From NCBI GenBank assembly GCA_008973525.1, contig WACJ01000040.1:1612001-1676000 (forward strand): a stretch of DNA of 64,000 nt, read 5' to 3'. The position numbers were made by a program, and so were the translations under genes. Shown in pieces: positions 1 through 10,824 of this stretch (position 1 is the stretch's first letter; each line of letters opens with the position of its first letter). The DNA is from Stenopsyche tienmushanensis (taxonomy: Eukaryota > Arthropoda > Insecta > Trichoptera > Stenopsychidae). The notes beneath the pieces were generated by a model. That model ran no database searches, was not told where the DNA came from, and was given only the letters and a program-made list of their open reading frames with translations.

Positions 1-412
1 TCAAAAATAGACAAATAAAACACTAAAAAAATCAAATATTATTTTGAAAATATGCCCGAAGTAACATTAAAGCATCGAGTGCTTCGTTCCCATTTTCGTA
101 TAACACCATCAATGTGACTGATAAAATTCCCTTCTGCCGAGACACGGACTAAAACTCGCAAAATTCCCGATTTCCCAACAAATTATTTATTTCCATCGCA
201 GCAGATGAATACTTACACACTATAATACTTTGACGTGATTCGTAATTAGATTACGGAGGAACACAAAAATTCTGAACTCCGTATCTATTATATTTCATAT
301 CGATATTCCCATTATTAGAGTCGATGTGTAGTAAATACATCACCGGTGGGGAAAGGTTAATTTAACAATTTGAAAAACATATATGTACTGTATATATGTA
401 TATATAGATTAG
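1..412 (+). mobile_element. hAT-family copy A (CCCGGGAT family), truncated by the window edge
   Basis: This matches, in the same order and orientation, the 3' two thirds of the complete hAT element at 9836-10821. Shared blocks include the run around 145-190 (decayed hAT dimerisation-domain coding on the minus strand), the block around 230-300 with GATTCGTAATTA, and the block around 310-360 with AAATACATCACCGGT. Similarity ends near 412, where other copies continue into the right terminal repeat, so the right end is lost; the left end lies outside the window. Confidence 0.8.
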
Positions 413-556
413 ACGTGCTATATAAAATTATATATGTTTTTAGACATAAAAAAAATATCCTAATAGGACATAAATGACATTTTTTTGAAAAAAATTCATT
501 CAGCCCGTTACCCAAAAGGGTTGATGAGCCCTGATTTACACGAATGATCGTCTCAC

Positions 557-691
557 CTCTTCCTCCTCTTCGATGGCCCTCATCAGCTCGTAATAGAGTA
601 GTTCGGCTTCGGACAGGTTGCCCTCCTGTTTTTCGGGCATTTTGACGTCCTCGTCATGGGGCATTATGAACATTTCCAGTTCGCTCTTCAT
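557..691 (-). CDS. Candidate first coding exon of a short dystrophin-like isoform
   Basis: On the minus strand an ATG at 691-689 opens 45 codons (MKSELEMF... to ...LMRAIEEEEE) that run straight into a consensus splice donor, GAG|GTGAGA, at 557/556. Unspliced, the frame would stop six codons later at 538-536. The ATG has A at -3. Eight codons upstream in the same frame is a TGA (715-713), so the exon is first-coding or is spliced from a non-coding exon. The peptide is acidic and ends in five Glu; I recognise no domain. The donor is phase 0, the same as the dystrophin-like exon ending at 62933, so it could join the same downstream exon outside the window. This fits the known use of internal promoters for short dystrophin isoforms, but membership of that gene is inferred from strand, phase and position. 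It could instead belong to a small unrelated gene. Confidence 0.6.
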
Positions 692-740
692 TCTGATGCA
701 CTCTCCTTGACCTCACTGATAAAAAACACACTCCGGGCCG
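692..740 (-). promoter_or_regulatory. Arthropod initiator-like TCAGTG or 3' splice site upstream of the 691 ATG
   Basis: Reading the minus strand, a T-rich run is followed by ATCAGTGAGG with the CAG at 718-716. TCAGT is the arthropod cap-site (Inr) core, so transcription could start at 717 and give a 26-nt leader. The same bases also look like a polypyrimidine tract plus AG acceptor, which would make 715 the first exon base and join an upstream non-coding exon. The TGA codon exactly at 715-713 rules out translation through the junction in the downstream frame. The sequence cannot decide between the two readings. Confidence 0.35.
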
Positions 741-1357
741 CAGTTAGTAAACAGAGAGGCGCACTCGATTGTGAGTCACACGAACATCTGTGCGCCACTT
801 GTCTTTTTACATTTCTTCATTTTTCAACTCGACATGGTCGACATGTCGTATCCGTGCACTAAACGAGCGAATGATTTATTTCACCACGTAAAAAATGGAC
901 GTGATTTTAATGTAATTTTAGGCGCATGTCGCGATTTTGCGGATTAACGCGGAAACGACATGAACCATTGGATTCATTAAAAATAAATGCAATTGCGACG
1001 CATATTGTTTGGGTCGATTCGACACAATTTTGGCAGTTGCGTTTAATTTTTTCGTCGAAAAATGCATCCGCGCGTGTGATATTTATTGTTTTATAATCTA
1101 ATATTGCGTATGTATGTATGTATAATGCGTTTGTGCCGTTAAATGTATAAATCGAGTTGCCGTTATATGGTCGTAAAAATGTGTGTTTTGTTTGAAATTC
1201 TAAATGTATATGAATAGGACGCAAGACGGAATGTCTGAGTGATTCCGCTTGATATGTCAGCGTCGGCATATATACAATACATTTGTATTTAAATCGCACA
1301 GTATGATTTTTTGTATTATTATTTATTGCGTTTTGCGTATGTAATCCTCACTTTTAA

Positions 1358-1762
1358 CACTCAGAGACTTCCTGCGGAAATATTCGTAAGCGATTGACAA
1401 CCCCGTCTGTGCGAACGCGGGTTGGCACGTCACATCCACAATAACACAAACGCACATAAAAGCACCTAATCTATCAAGTCGTTCGATATGATAAATGCGT
1501 GGCATCGTATAAAAAGTCATTTCAAAAGACTTAATATCATACATCTGTTTGTGTTGTATTCAGACAAAAATATAAATGAATCATCGATTTATCAACTTAA
1601 TAGATTTATTTTAAATAATTATGCACTACACAATTATGCTATATGCTTTATAACACTTTTTATTTTATTAAACTAGCATTAATACGAAACAAGTTATTAG
1701 CATTTTCGTGAAAGTCGCGCGGAATATAAAATCGCAAGTGCGATGCAGCGGATCCCTGAGTG
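1358..1762. mobile_element. Short TTAA-bounded element (piggyBac-like MITE)
   Basis: TTAA at 1354-1357 is followed by CACTCAGAGACTTCC. The other end, read inward on the minus strand, begins CACTCAGGGATCC and is flanked by TTAA at 1763-1766. Matching terminal repeats plus a TTAA duplication are the signature of piggyBac-type elements. The 405-bp interior has no transposase. Inverted ends are short (about 10 bp, one mismatch), so class assignment rests mainly on the TTAA. Confidence 0.6.
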
Positions 1763-2157
1763 TTAAAATAAAAGCGATGCTCGATTTAAATCAATTTTTT
1801 TAATCCAAATGCGATGGTCACAATTTGCGGTGTTTCGGTCGCGCGGATGTCACTTTTAAAACTAACGCATCGATGTTTACGTCTCGATTTTGACATTCAG
1901 ACACGCATGCCGTCGTGCTGCACTCGCGGATCCACTGATGATATGTTACTTTGAGGATTTGTAAGGAGTGGATCGATCCCTCAGGATAGGTCGGTAGGCG
2001 ATGTTCGGTCGCGGTAAGGCGGTAAGGCGGTAAGGCGGAGAGACGGCGCGTGTAGGCAGCGCTCTCGCGGCAGGAGATGCAAAAACTGGCGGCGGCCGCA
2101 GCTCCAGACAAAAACGTGAAAAAAATCGTGACGGATAAAACCACTAATTTCACTCAC
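1763..2157. other. Repeat-poor GC-rich island, possible internal promoter region
   Basis: This stretch is markedly richer in G+C and CpG than its surroundings and matches no repeat family in the window. It contains a (CGGTAAGG)n short tandem array at 2012-2038. It lies between the two candidate first exons. A minus-strand open frame that looks like a signal peptide (2153 downwards) starts at GTG directly after a stop codon and is not accepted as a gene. Confidence 0.4.
2012..2038 (+). repeat. Short tandem repeat of CGGTAAGG, about 3.4 units
   Basis: Three successive CGGTAAGG units followed by CGG are read directly. A related TCGGTAGG occurs just upstream at about 1991-1998, so the array has imperfect flanking units. 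Confidence 0.85.
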
Positions 2158-2286
2158 ACACGCGTCGTACACTTCGCGAAACACGCGGTCCGCGCACCGG
2201 TTGGGGTCCGTCAAATTCGACGTAACGCATGCAAATGTCTTCTCATGCTCGTTAAATCGGTAATTACGACCAATAAACGATTTCAT
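2158..2286 (-). CDS. Second candidate alternative first exon (43 codons)
   Basis: On the minus strand an ATG at 2286-2284 opens 43 codons (MKSFIGRNYR... to ...REVYDAC) ending exactly at TGT|GTGAGT, a usable 5' splice site in phase 0. Codon third positions in the last 25 codons are mostly G or C (GAC CCC AAC CGG TGC GCG GAC CGC GTG), unlike the AT-rich surroundings and suggestive of coding. The frame is also open upstream of the ATG to about 2580, and the ATG context is weak (T at -3), so the true start is uncertain. Phase 0 matches the donors at 62933 and 557, which would let it act as another alternative 5' exon of the same gene. No domain is recognised. It may simply be a chance open frame in a CpG-rich island. 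Confidence 0.33.
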
Positions 2287-2329
2287 CGATCGACGCAATT
2301 CCCATTTAAAGGTTAGGTTAAATGCACGA

Positions 2330-3475
2330 TCAAACGTCAAACGAGCAGAGTGACCAATTAAAAATAATACATTCAAAGCAAATGTATACTTTGCTCCAAT
2401 GACAATAAACAAATTTATACCCAATACGCATAATGGACTTAAATATAAACACCAAATCAATATAAAATTACAATTAAATCGATATAAATCGAAATAAACG
2501 CACGACATGAAGTAAATCAAACAAACGTCATTACAACAGGTGTGCCAATGTATAATAATAAAATTGGCAATCAACGACAATTTTAAATTGACAAATGCAC
2601 CGTAATCTTCAATTGTAACGTCGAAGGAAAAATTGCACGAAAAGTGTGGACTTATATAAATAATTTAGTTTCTTATTTGAAAAATGCTATTGAAGCTAAT
2701 GGTGATTATTTTGATCGAATAAATTATGTTTTGTAAAAGTAATGGCGTTTTAACAAATTCCGAACGTTCATATGGTACGCACTATATTAATGCAGTGTGG
2801 CAAGATTTACAATGCATTGATGAGCCACGTTTTTTTTATATTTGGAATTGCGTCATATTAATTAATTGAGTTGGAATGAATATACAGCAAATGCGCTTGA
2901 ATATCACTGCATTCTGAGTAATATAAATACATGCAAGTACAAGAGACTGATAGACGGCTGTTAGTCGAGAAGTGTTGGTGATCGAGCGCGTGGAGGGGAG
3001 CAGGGACCAAGGGACATGCCGAATGACGCTTTGTTGCCATTTATGTAAAAAAAAAATATATATTTAAATGTCAAAACGTTAGCGGGTGTTGCCATTTGAA
3101 AATGGATCGACGGCGAGAGCGACGGCCGATTAAATTTTCCATTTAAATGCGAATTGATGTATTTTAATTAATAAAATGGAATTTTTGTGTGTACAATGAC
3201 GCGGAAGGCTTCGAAAACAATATGTCGAGAAACAATGTCGGTCGATCGTTTGTCGGCTCTTTGAACTCAGAATTTTCATATAGCCCGAAGAGAGTTTGTC
3301 CGGGAACTTTTCCCGTTTTCGCATTGTTTTGATTTTCTTTCGGGCGAATTTCTACTTTCGAAGATTCCGGATGTATCAACAAGCATCGATGAAAAGTATG
3401 AAAACCAATTTATATTTCTGTAGGGGCACAAATTCGTTTGAAAATAGCATACGCGACGTGCTATTGCTTAACTCT
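2330..3475. other. Intronic sequence, nothing recognised
   Basis: AT-rich unique sequence. Short CpG-containing patches occur near 2940-3010 and 3075-3130, but I see no coding exon with splice sites and no member of the window's repeat families. Confidence 0.5.
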
Positions 3476-3479
3476 TTTA

Positions 3480-3560
3480 CAGTAGACTCTCGATTATCCG
3501 GGCTAATGCTGGGGAAGAAGAGCACGAATAACTGGAAAACCTGAATAATCAAAATCATCA
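3480..3560 (+). mobile_element. Left end of a pogo/Tigger-type element
   Basis: After a TA (3478-3479) comes CAGTAGACTCTCGATTATCC, which has the form of the classic pogo/Tigger terminal repeat (CAGT...CTCGATTATCCG). Downstream GAATAACTGGAAAACCTGAATAAT is typical subterminal sequence of such ends. No matching right end was found, so this is a solo or truncated end. Confidence 0.55.
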
Positions 3561-3628
3561 ATTTTCTACATGGTTTCGAATATAATATCATGTTTACAAT
3601 ATAATTTTTTGTTTAATAATATTTAATA

Positions 3629-4141
3629 AGTTAAATCTTTTTTTGTGCGGTAGATAGATTCCGCGGAAAATCGCACAAAAAAAACTAATACTTACATAGA
3701 AAAAGTGAAGATGCGTTCCATGGATTCTAAAAACCGCATAACTTTGAAACAGCTATATAAAATATATCCTATATGCATAAAAAAAGTTAATAAAAAAAAT
3801 GTCATCTGGGATCTCTAATGCCAGATATCGACTAGAGAAATACTATTTATTTTAAATACAAACTTTCATCACTGTATAATAATTTTCGTTGCGATTTTCG
3901 ATATGACTCAAAATCGCTTTCTTCTTCGGAAGAAATAGTATACCCAGTGTTAATGTCATCATTGTTCTCTGTAGATTTTCTCTTTCCAACAATATAATTC
4001 ACAATTAGTGTAGAATTCAGTCAAGTCATTTTTTGATCTTATTTAGTCAGTTTTAATATTTTTTTAAATAGTTAAAAAATAAATTTTGAAATAAATCTCG
4101 AAATCGCACAAAAAAAAGTCGCACAAAAAGAGGTTTGAGTT
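3629..4141. mobile_element. Tigger-like non-autonomous element, copy 1
   Basis: Left side reads TTAAATCTTTTTTTGTGCGG and right side CGCACAAAAAGAGGTTTGAG, which are inverted versions of each other and of the family ends at 51483-52476. Interior blocks shared with other copies include AACCGCATAACTTTGAAACA near 3732 and GACTCAAAATCGCTTTCTTC near 3905. The ends have mutated slightly away from CACTTAAACC. Confidence 0.75.
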
Positions 4142-4504
4142 TATATTTAAAAAAATCTATAATATTGGTTTTTTTTTGAGATTTTTTAAACAAATCTCTA
4201 AAATTACTTCGAATTTTACTTGAAAATATTAAAATAAATCACGATCGAACCACTTCTCGATGTTATTCCCATCCAGGTTATCGAAACATTTTAAATTTCC
4301 AATAATCTACATATTTTTAGACTTTAGAATGCATAAATATGTTTACATACCAGGAAAAATCTTTCTTCATGATCAAACAAGTGTTTCTGCCTTTAATTTT
4401 GACCAAGATTGTGTTATTCCACGTCTAGCATCAAAAATCGTATTTTTTTTCCAGAAATGAATCAAGTTGTCATCTCCCTCAGCAAGATTAACAAAAAAAA
4501 AGTT

Positions 4505-4640
4505 ATCTTAGACGAGAGGCTTTCTATTCGACGTCCGTTCATCTTTATTTCACCGCCCGGCTACACAACGGCCCGAGAGCAGAACGGACCCGCGTGCGAG
4601 TACTCCCGCTCCACGTTATCCAACGCTACATTGATACTAC
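4505..4640 (+). repeat. Degenerate fragment of the GC-rich repeat R1
   Basis: GAGGCTTTCTATTCGACG near 4516 and the following GCCCGAGAGCAGAACGG near 4570 correspond to 49130-49240 (GACTTTCTATTCGACGCC ... GGCCGATAGAAGAACGG) in the same order. It is clearly older than the 40135 and 48838 copies. Confidence 0.55.
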
Positions 4641-4649
4641 AACGCCTTG

Positions 4650-5340
4650 GTCTATGAACTGCATTAAAGATGTCACATTAGGGGATACTGCTTTAATAAT
4701 AATACTGATTTTGTGGCAATCCCTTTCTTTTTTGAAAAATTATTATTTTCTTAAAAATGTCTTAAATATTTAGGGACCTACTGGATTTTTTTTAGGATTG
4801 CAAAAGATTAAATCAAAAAAGGAGCATACTACGAACAAACTAATGCTAATGTTGTGGGATTCGGCTGTAAGTTTTTTGTTTACTGATTTTTTCCTAATAG
4901 AAAAATGTATATTTGGACTGTAATCTCCATTATTGGCGATATCTTCCCGTAGTGGACAACTATTGGCAATTAGAGATGTATTTGATCGAAAATCTGATTA
5001 ATTACTGTCACTGTAAGCCCTGAAGGTTCGTGTTGCATTTACAGGAACCGAGATTTGTTCATCAGAATCTAAGTCTATTACGAGGGGCGGGATCTGATGC
5101 TCTGGAAATAAAGCTACAGTGATTTTTGCTGTTTTTATTGTTTTTTTGCACTACACAATAAAAATCATTTTACTTCCAACAACTAGCGCTGATATTTACA
5201 ATCTAACGTCAAGTTTGTACACATAATCTCCATTGATATTCCATTTTCCGATGGTATAAAAAAGTGCGCGAGGCTTTCGGGCTGTAGAAGTGAAATTTCT
5301 TAATTCCTAGAATTAAGAAATTGATTTTATGTATTGCTTT
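4650..5340. other. Intronic sequence, nothing recognised
   Basis: AT-rich unique DNA without splice-flanked open frames or family repeats that I can identify. Confidence 0.5.
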
Positions 5341-5344
5341 TTCT

Positions 5345-5420
5345 ATTTGATAATGAAAATTTTTAGCTAACAGATGAAGCTATGTTTGTGTAATATATAA
5401 TAAAATAGGCGAGGTATTGG
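5345..5420 (+). repeat. Repeat family N fragment (5' module)
   Basis: Contains TTTTTAGCTAACAGATGAAG followed by the family core GTGTAATATATAATAAAATA. The same order is found at 57000, 58655 and (inverted) 35628-35690. Class is unknown. Confidence 0.6.
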
Positions 5421-5424
5421 CCTA

Positions 5425-7305
5425 TTAGCTGCTTTATGCTACGTATAGAAATTCAAGTCAATTGGCCATACCGCGTTTAGTTTAGTTCACGTTTAGTAAG
5501 TGCCAAGTCTATTATCTAATCACGCAAATTTGTATGTAAATACTTCTTCAAAATTTAGTAATCAATTAAACAACAGTTTTATATGAAATTATATCGATGT
5601 TGGCACTTTGCGTAAGTGTTGCTAATGACGATATATCGTTGTCCGGCATTAAGAGGGTTAAAAGGAGCATGACTGATTAATGTCGATAAATCCATAGGTA
5701 TTATATGAGAGTTTCAGTGCATTATGAGAACATTATTCGAACGCCATCTGTTATGACGAATTGAAGCAATTCGGTAACGATGGATGCAATGATCCCGATT
5801 CGGTTATAGCGCTCCAGAGTGCTGTCATCGGATAATGCCGGGCGCGATATGAACAGAGGATGCATTATTAAAACGCACATACACATATAAAAGAAGCCTG
5901 CATCGAGTTGCAGCAAGAATGCGTCGAATGTGTGCTATGGTCTGGAATAATGGTGACGTAATGGTGTAAACTACTCTCGAGGAGAGCCGCTTCGGAGTTC
6001 ACGAAGCACCAGCTCCATGCTGGAAGTCGTAAAAATGTTAACATTCGTTTTCAGCGGGATTCTGATTTATATTTACTCCTTGCCCGTTACTTTGTGATAG
6101 ATTTTAAAGCAGTCTCGGCGATATGGACCAGTTTTCAAAAGGCATGCATTTTTACGACCATATTATTCAAAACGATGCACCGCAATGCACCGGCGTGCGC
6201 TGTGCGATGTAGGGAACTCGATCAAATGACTTTCGAATAGACTGCCATCGGAAGACTGCGAAAGATACAAATTGTTGTGTGCGAATATCATTTTTTTTTT
6301 ATTTTTGCCATCGATCATTGTCATCCGATCCGCCCACGTTTCTCAAAATTGTTACGAACTGCATATTAAAAAAGCGCGTTCGTCGCCTCTTAAAATGCTG
6401 AAATGTTTTCCTCAACACCTTCGTATCTGATTCATGCGGAGATTGCGGAGGCTGCAAGATATTTTCGATAATGTCGAATATAAATCTTGCAGTTGAAGAT
6501 GACAACATAACGACAGTAGCAACGAAGCACACAATCATACAAGATAACTTACACTACCGTAATTACATCAAAATTTGCATATAAAAAGCACTTTTATTGC
6601 AGTTAAGCAATTGGAGATATTGCAAAAACGACAAACGATACAAATTTTTACTGAACTTGAAGTTATCCTGTAGCATTTTGATTCAAGCAGTCAAGCAAGA
6701 AATAAGTCTTCTAGCACCGAGACTTGTGCTTTTCATTGCACATCAAGATATAATATCTCATGCTGCTAATTGTTTTAGATAATTCGATCATACAAAATAT
6801 ACTGATTGAGGCTTACACCGTAGATGTATTAATTGCAAATGCACTAGAAAATATTGTCTCACAATCGATTATAGTGCATAACGAACCGCATATTTTAAAT
6901 GAACCATCGGCTATAATTAGACAAGGAATAGATGGGGAGGTTAAATAAATAAAAACATGGTATAGCACAAAAAAGAAAGGGGTTCATAGACAAACACAAT
7001 TATTTATTACGAATGAAACCCCTAGCAGGAGCTTTTAACAATAGAATGCAAATGATAGTGGCACTAATGCGAAGAGATATTTTTTAATTTCTCATTGTAT
7101 ACGATTGAGCTTTTTAAATCAGAGGGCGTTACTCCCCAGGGGGCCGTAATGCTCCTACCACAAATATTTTGACATTTAAAAGTACTGATGGTAATAACAT
7201 TTTGCGAACAAAATATTCAATACATGTTATATTGTCAGTATTTTAAAATACCCTATGTTAAAGTCATTGTTAAACATATTACATGTTATGATTCGCACGT
7301 GAGTC
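5425..7305. other. Intronic sequence, one possible TTAA-type end
   Basis: Mostly unique. Around 5646-5670 the minus strand reads TTAACCCTCTTAATGCCGG, which looks like a piggyBac-like end, but no partner was found. A moderately GC-rich patch lies at 5960-6040. No coding exon recognised. Confidence 0.4.
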
Positions 7306-7359
7306 CGTTTGCTATCGGGCCGTTGACGGCGAAAATAATACAACATCCCGTTCATCATA

Positions 7360-7412
7360 AACTTAGATGTTATATTTGCGTGTCCGCCACTTATCATCCG
7401 TACAAATTATTT
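7360..7412 (+). repeat. Dispersed repeat pair member (with 55815-55860)
   Basis: TTAGATGTTATATTTGCGTG then CCGCCACTTATCATCCGTAC is matched at 55817-55855 by TTAGATGCTATATTTGC... TCCACCATTTATCGTCCGTAC with about seven differences over 45 bases. Element type not determined. Confidence 0.6.
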
Positions 7413-7644
7413 TATTTGTCAGGACGGTCGCAGCGTGTATGAAGCTTGTACATAAATAAATAAACACTGTCGATAGCACACACTATTCGCTCATTTCTTT
7501 GTGTAAACAAAAACAATCTCCGACCTGCAAGATACTCTCTCCGTCTCTGTCTGTTTCCGAGTTCAACATGTAAGAATGCTCATTCTGAATCACTGGAATT
7601 CGGATAAAATTATGTGTCTTACCTCTTTAAGGGGTTAAATACAT

Positions 7645-7930
7645 CAACTACTACAAGTATTTATTTCCGTCGCTGCAGATGAATGCTTTTAATATATAAT
7701 GCCTTGATGTGATTCGTAATTATATTACGGAGGAATACAAAAAATATGAACTCCGTATCTATTATTTTTCATATCGATATTCCCATTATTAGAGTCGATG
7801 TGTAGTAAATACATCACCGGTGGGGAAAGGTTAATATAACAATTTGAAAAACATATATGTACTGTATATATGCTGCCCCTAGGCGTCGCCTAAGCTCGCC
7901 AATTAGTAGTTACGCCGCTGTTTTCAAGAA
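7645..7930 (+). mobile_element. hAT-family copy B, internal fragment
   Basis: Same-strand match to 10365-10650 of the complete copy, from TTTCCGTCGCTGCAGATGAA through AAATACATCACCGGT to TTACGCCGCTGTTTTCAAG. Both terminal repeats are missing, so it is a truncated relic. Confidence 0.8.
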
Positions 7931-7934
7931 TCAA

Positions 7935-9830
7935 GTTAAGAATCAACGGGTAGGAGTAGCAACAAGAATCATGCAAGGAAACAACCTGAGATCATCCAGC
8001 ATTATTGTTGGCGGTGGATAGTAAAATAGGCGGAAACATCTGCAGTCCGAGTTTACGACCCAGTATCTTTTGTTCGTCAACGACTTGACAAAGGGCATCC
8101 AAGACACGAATGCAAGAACAATAAAATGAGTGACATTTAATTGTGTTTATGATTTACGACCCATCACCATTCATATTCACTCAGCGCCCGATAAACGAGT
8201 CCTTCGATCGATCGCATTACATTTTTGGAAATCTACGATTTGTCGCATATTGAAAACGACGATGTTATATCGTATATGCGATCGTCGAGCTGGCGATTAT
8301 GTAAATATGATGTGAAAAGGGGATATAATGATTGCTCACAACTATCGATTTATGAGGTGTAATTTAGACGTAGATGGGTGAATAATTTAGCCCTTCGCGC
8401 AAGATTGATACTTCGTGTGAAAGCGAGCAAATTTTCATATGTCTTCGTTCTCTTTTTGTGCTGAAAAAATAAAAATGGAAGGATATTATGGAGTTCCAAA
8501 CAAATTTTACAAGCTTTCCATATGTATAACATACGTGTTCGTGTTTCTCCATGGCTTGCATTTATTTTGTTCCGCACTCGTTCTAGATTCGGATCATTAA
8601 TCATGTCGCATTTTACGATGTTCTCATCCAACACGATATCATAAAAGGAAGGGGGTGTATATATATTTTTAAGCCGTTTAAGGGCGCATTTTATTCACAG
8701 TGATATTATTGTGCGAGACTATTCCGTTGAGGCGTTTTTAATGTTTAATCTCCGATGCGATGTGATGTAAGAATTGAATGCATTCGGATGAAACGGGAGA
8801 ATGAGAGTCACGAAGCGTCCGGATGCATTGTGAGATGCTGTGATGCAATCATTATGTGGATCAGACATTGGAGATAAACAGGCGTTAAAACTTTTATTCT
8901 TTGATACATAATACGAGACGGGGGATTCTTTCAGTTCTTGGAATTGTCGGATTGAAGACAAATTTAGTTTTGATATTTCATCCGATGATATGGAATTGCA
9001 TCGAGATGGTCGTAAATTTATGAGGAATAAATTCAAAGTAGGAAGTACAATACGCAGTCATGACTTTAAATGGATTATTATCGAATGTGATTTATTACAA
9101 CGTAGGTTGTTTTATAGTTCTCTATATACAGATTTGTATTAAAAGCACGTCCTTTACTTACAGCCAGACACCTTCATGATTGATTGTCTCTTCGATCGAG
9201 GAGACATCATAAAGAAGCTTAAAATTTAACATATTGCAAAGTTCAATATGGATTTCGGAAATATGCGAAGGACATTAATGGTTCATAGTCGACTGGACAA
9301 ATTTTACAATTCGAATAATCATCCTTAAACAAAGGCAAAAATGCTCCCGGGCAGAACCCAACATTTGTTATGGCATGAATACATCAAAATATTTTTATAT
9401 GAAATAAAATGGATCGGAAATAACAGAAGCCTATTTGATTGAAGCATTGAGATGTTAGTTGAAGGTATCGTCTTACTGACAGGCTAAGACAGGATATATC
9501 AATCTAGACTAGGAAAATGGAAGAATATTTTTTATGGGAACAATATAAAAGGGAATACACGTCAAGTTGTTTTATTGTCTTTCAATCTATTTCATATTTT
9601 GACCTTAGACAGGTGGATATCGAAAGGAAAAGAATTTGTATGAAATACATTTTATTCTAACTATTTCATACATATTCAGATTTATAGATTTTCCACTACA
9701 TTACTTCAGAATAAAGACCTTTTTAAAGTCGAATATAAATCTTAAGTCGTTCGTAATATTTACACAGTAAAAATGCATTTAATCCAAATATATTGTTACA
9801 TAGGATATATGACTCTCAGATAAATCACAC
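7935..9830. other. Intronic sequence, nothing recognised
   Basis: Unique, with moderate CpG in 8120-8300 and 8600-8900. No open frame here has both an ATG and splice or homology support. Confidence 0.45.
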
Positions 9831-9835
9831 AATTC

Positions 9836-10821
9836 TAGGGAATCCAATCCCGAGTCAAAATTTCGATCCCGGGACTTCGGAATTTCATTAGACAATCCCG
9901 GGACCAGTCCCGGGATCCCGGGATTGGGATTTTCAATATTTTAAGAAATTACCATGATGAATTTGATCAAAAATTACTAATCATTCCATTTGGTTAATAT
10001 AAAAAATCACTTGAAGGCCAAAGAATTTTATTTATTTAAGAAAAGATAAAAATACAATTCAAAAATAGATAAATAAAACACTAAAAAATTTAAATATTAT
10101 TTTGAAAATATGCCCGAAGTAACATTAACATTAAACATTAGTGTTTCGTCATTTAGTCTGGATCTGATTTTGGAAGTCAACTTGCTGCTGAAAATGCACG
10201 CTCAGCTTCCACACTCGTTGGAGGTATCGTCATCAGATATTTAAATGCTAGTTCGAGTTGATGACCGCGTGAGCCCCTATTTTCGTATAACACCATCAAT
10301 GTGACTGATAAAATTCCTTTCTGCTGAGACACGAAGTAAAGCTCGCAAAATTCCCGATTTCCCGACAAATTATTTTTTTCCGTCGCTGCAGATGAATACT
10401 TATATACTATAATACTTTGATGTGATTCGTAATTATATTACGGAGGAATACAAAAATTTTTAATCCCGTATCTATTATATTTCATATCGATATTCCCATT
10501 ATTAGAATCGAGGTGTAGTAAATACATCACCGGTAGGGAAATGTTATTATAATAATTTGAAAAACATATAAGTACTCTATATAAATTAAACAGTTACTGC
10601 CTCTAGGCGTTGTCTAAGTTCGCCAATTAGTAATTACGCCACTATTCAAGCGTCCAGATTTCGTCGGGAATGTCTCGATTTAGTAGCCTTCATCGTGTTG
10701 GCGAGGTGTACGATTTCTGTTAGATAAAAATTTCAATCCCGGGATTTTCGGGATTACGTTTTCTAATCCCGGGATTCTTAAGCACCTAAAACTGTCCGGG
10801 ATCCCGGGATTGGATTCCCTA
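9836..10821. mobile_element. Complete non-autonomous hAT element (family reference copy C)
   Basis: It begins TAGGGAATCCAATCCCGAG at 9836 and ends with CCCGGGATTGGATTCCCTA at 10821, near-perfect inverted ends of about 17 bp. The flanks carry a perfect 8-bp duplication, CACAATTC (9828-9835 and 10822-10829), which is the hAT target-site length. Subterminal regions are packed with CCCGGGAT palindromes. On the minus strand 10368-10145 encodes a decayed hAT dimerisation domain: LELAFKYLMTIPPTSVEAER then AFSAAS and, after a frameshift, KIRSRLNDET. The rest of a transposase is absent, so movement would have needed an autonomous relative. Six other copies in this window derive from the same family by internal deletion or truncation. 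Confidence 0.92.
10145..10368 (-). pseudogene. hAT transposase C-terminal dimerisation domain remnant
   Basis: Minus-strand translation gives the hATC signature: hydrophobic LAFKYLMTIPPTS, then VEAERAFSAAS, a stop and frameshift near 10177, then KIRSRLNDET in another frame. This region mediates oligomerisation in hAT transposases. No ATG and no catalytic portion are present, so it is non-functional coding debris inside the 9836-10821 element. Confidence 0.85.
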
Positions 10822-10824
10822 CAC

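Noticed and set aside
1818..2153. Minus-strand frame of 111 codons with a striking signal-peptide-like N-terminus (KLVVLSVTIFFTFLSGA) and several Cys
   Set aside because: The first codon is GTG immediately preceded by an in-frame TGA; there is no ATG and no splice acceptor supporting it, so the apparent signal peptide is probably chance.
691..2158. Splicing of the 2286-2158 exon directly into the 691-557 exon
   Set aside because: The 2158 donor is phase 0 and the acceptor at 716/715 would give an immediate TGA; the other two frames of that exon also stop.
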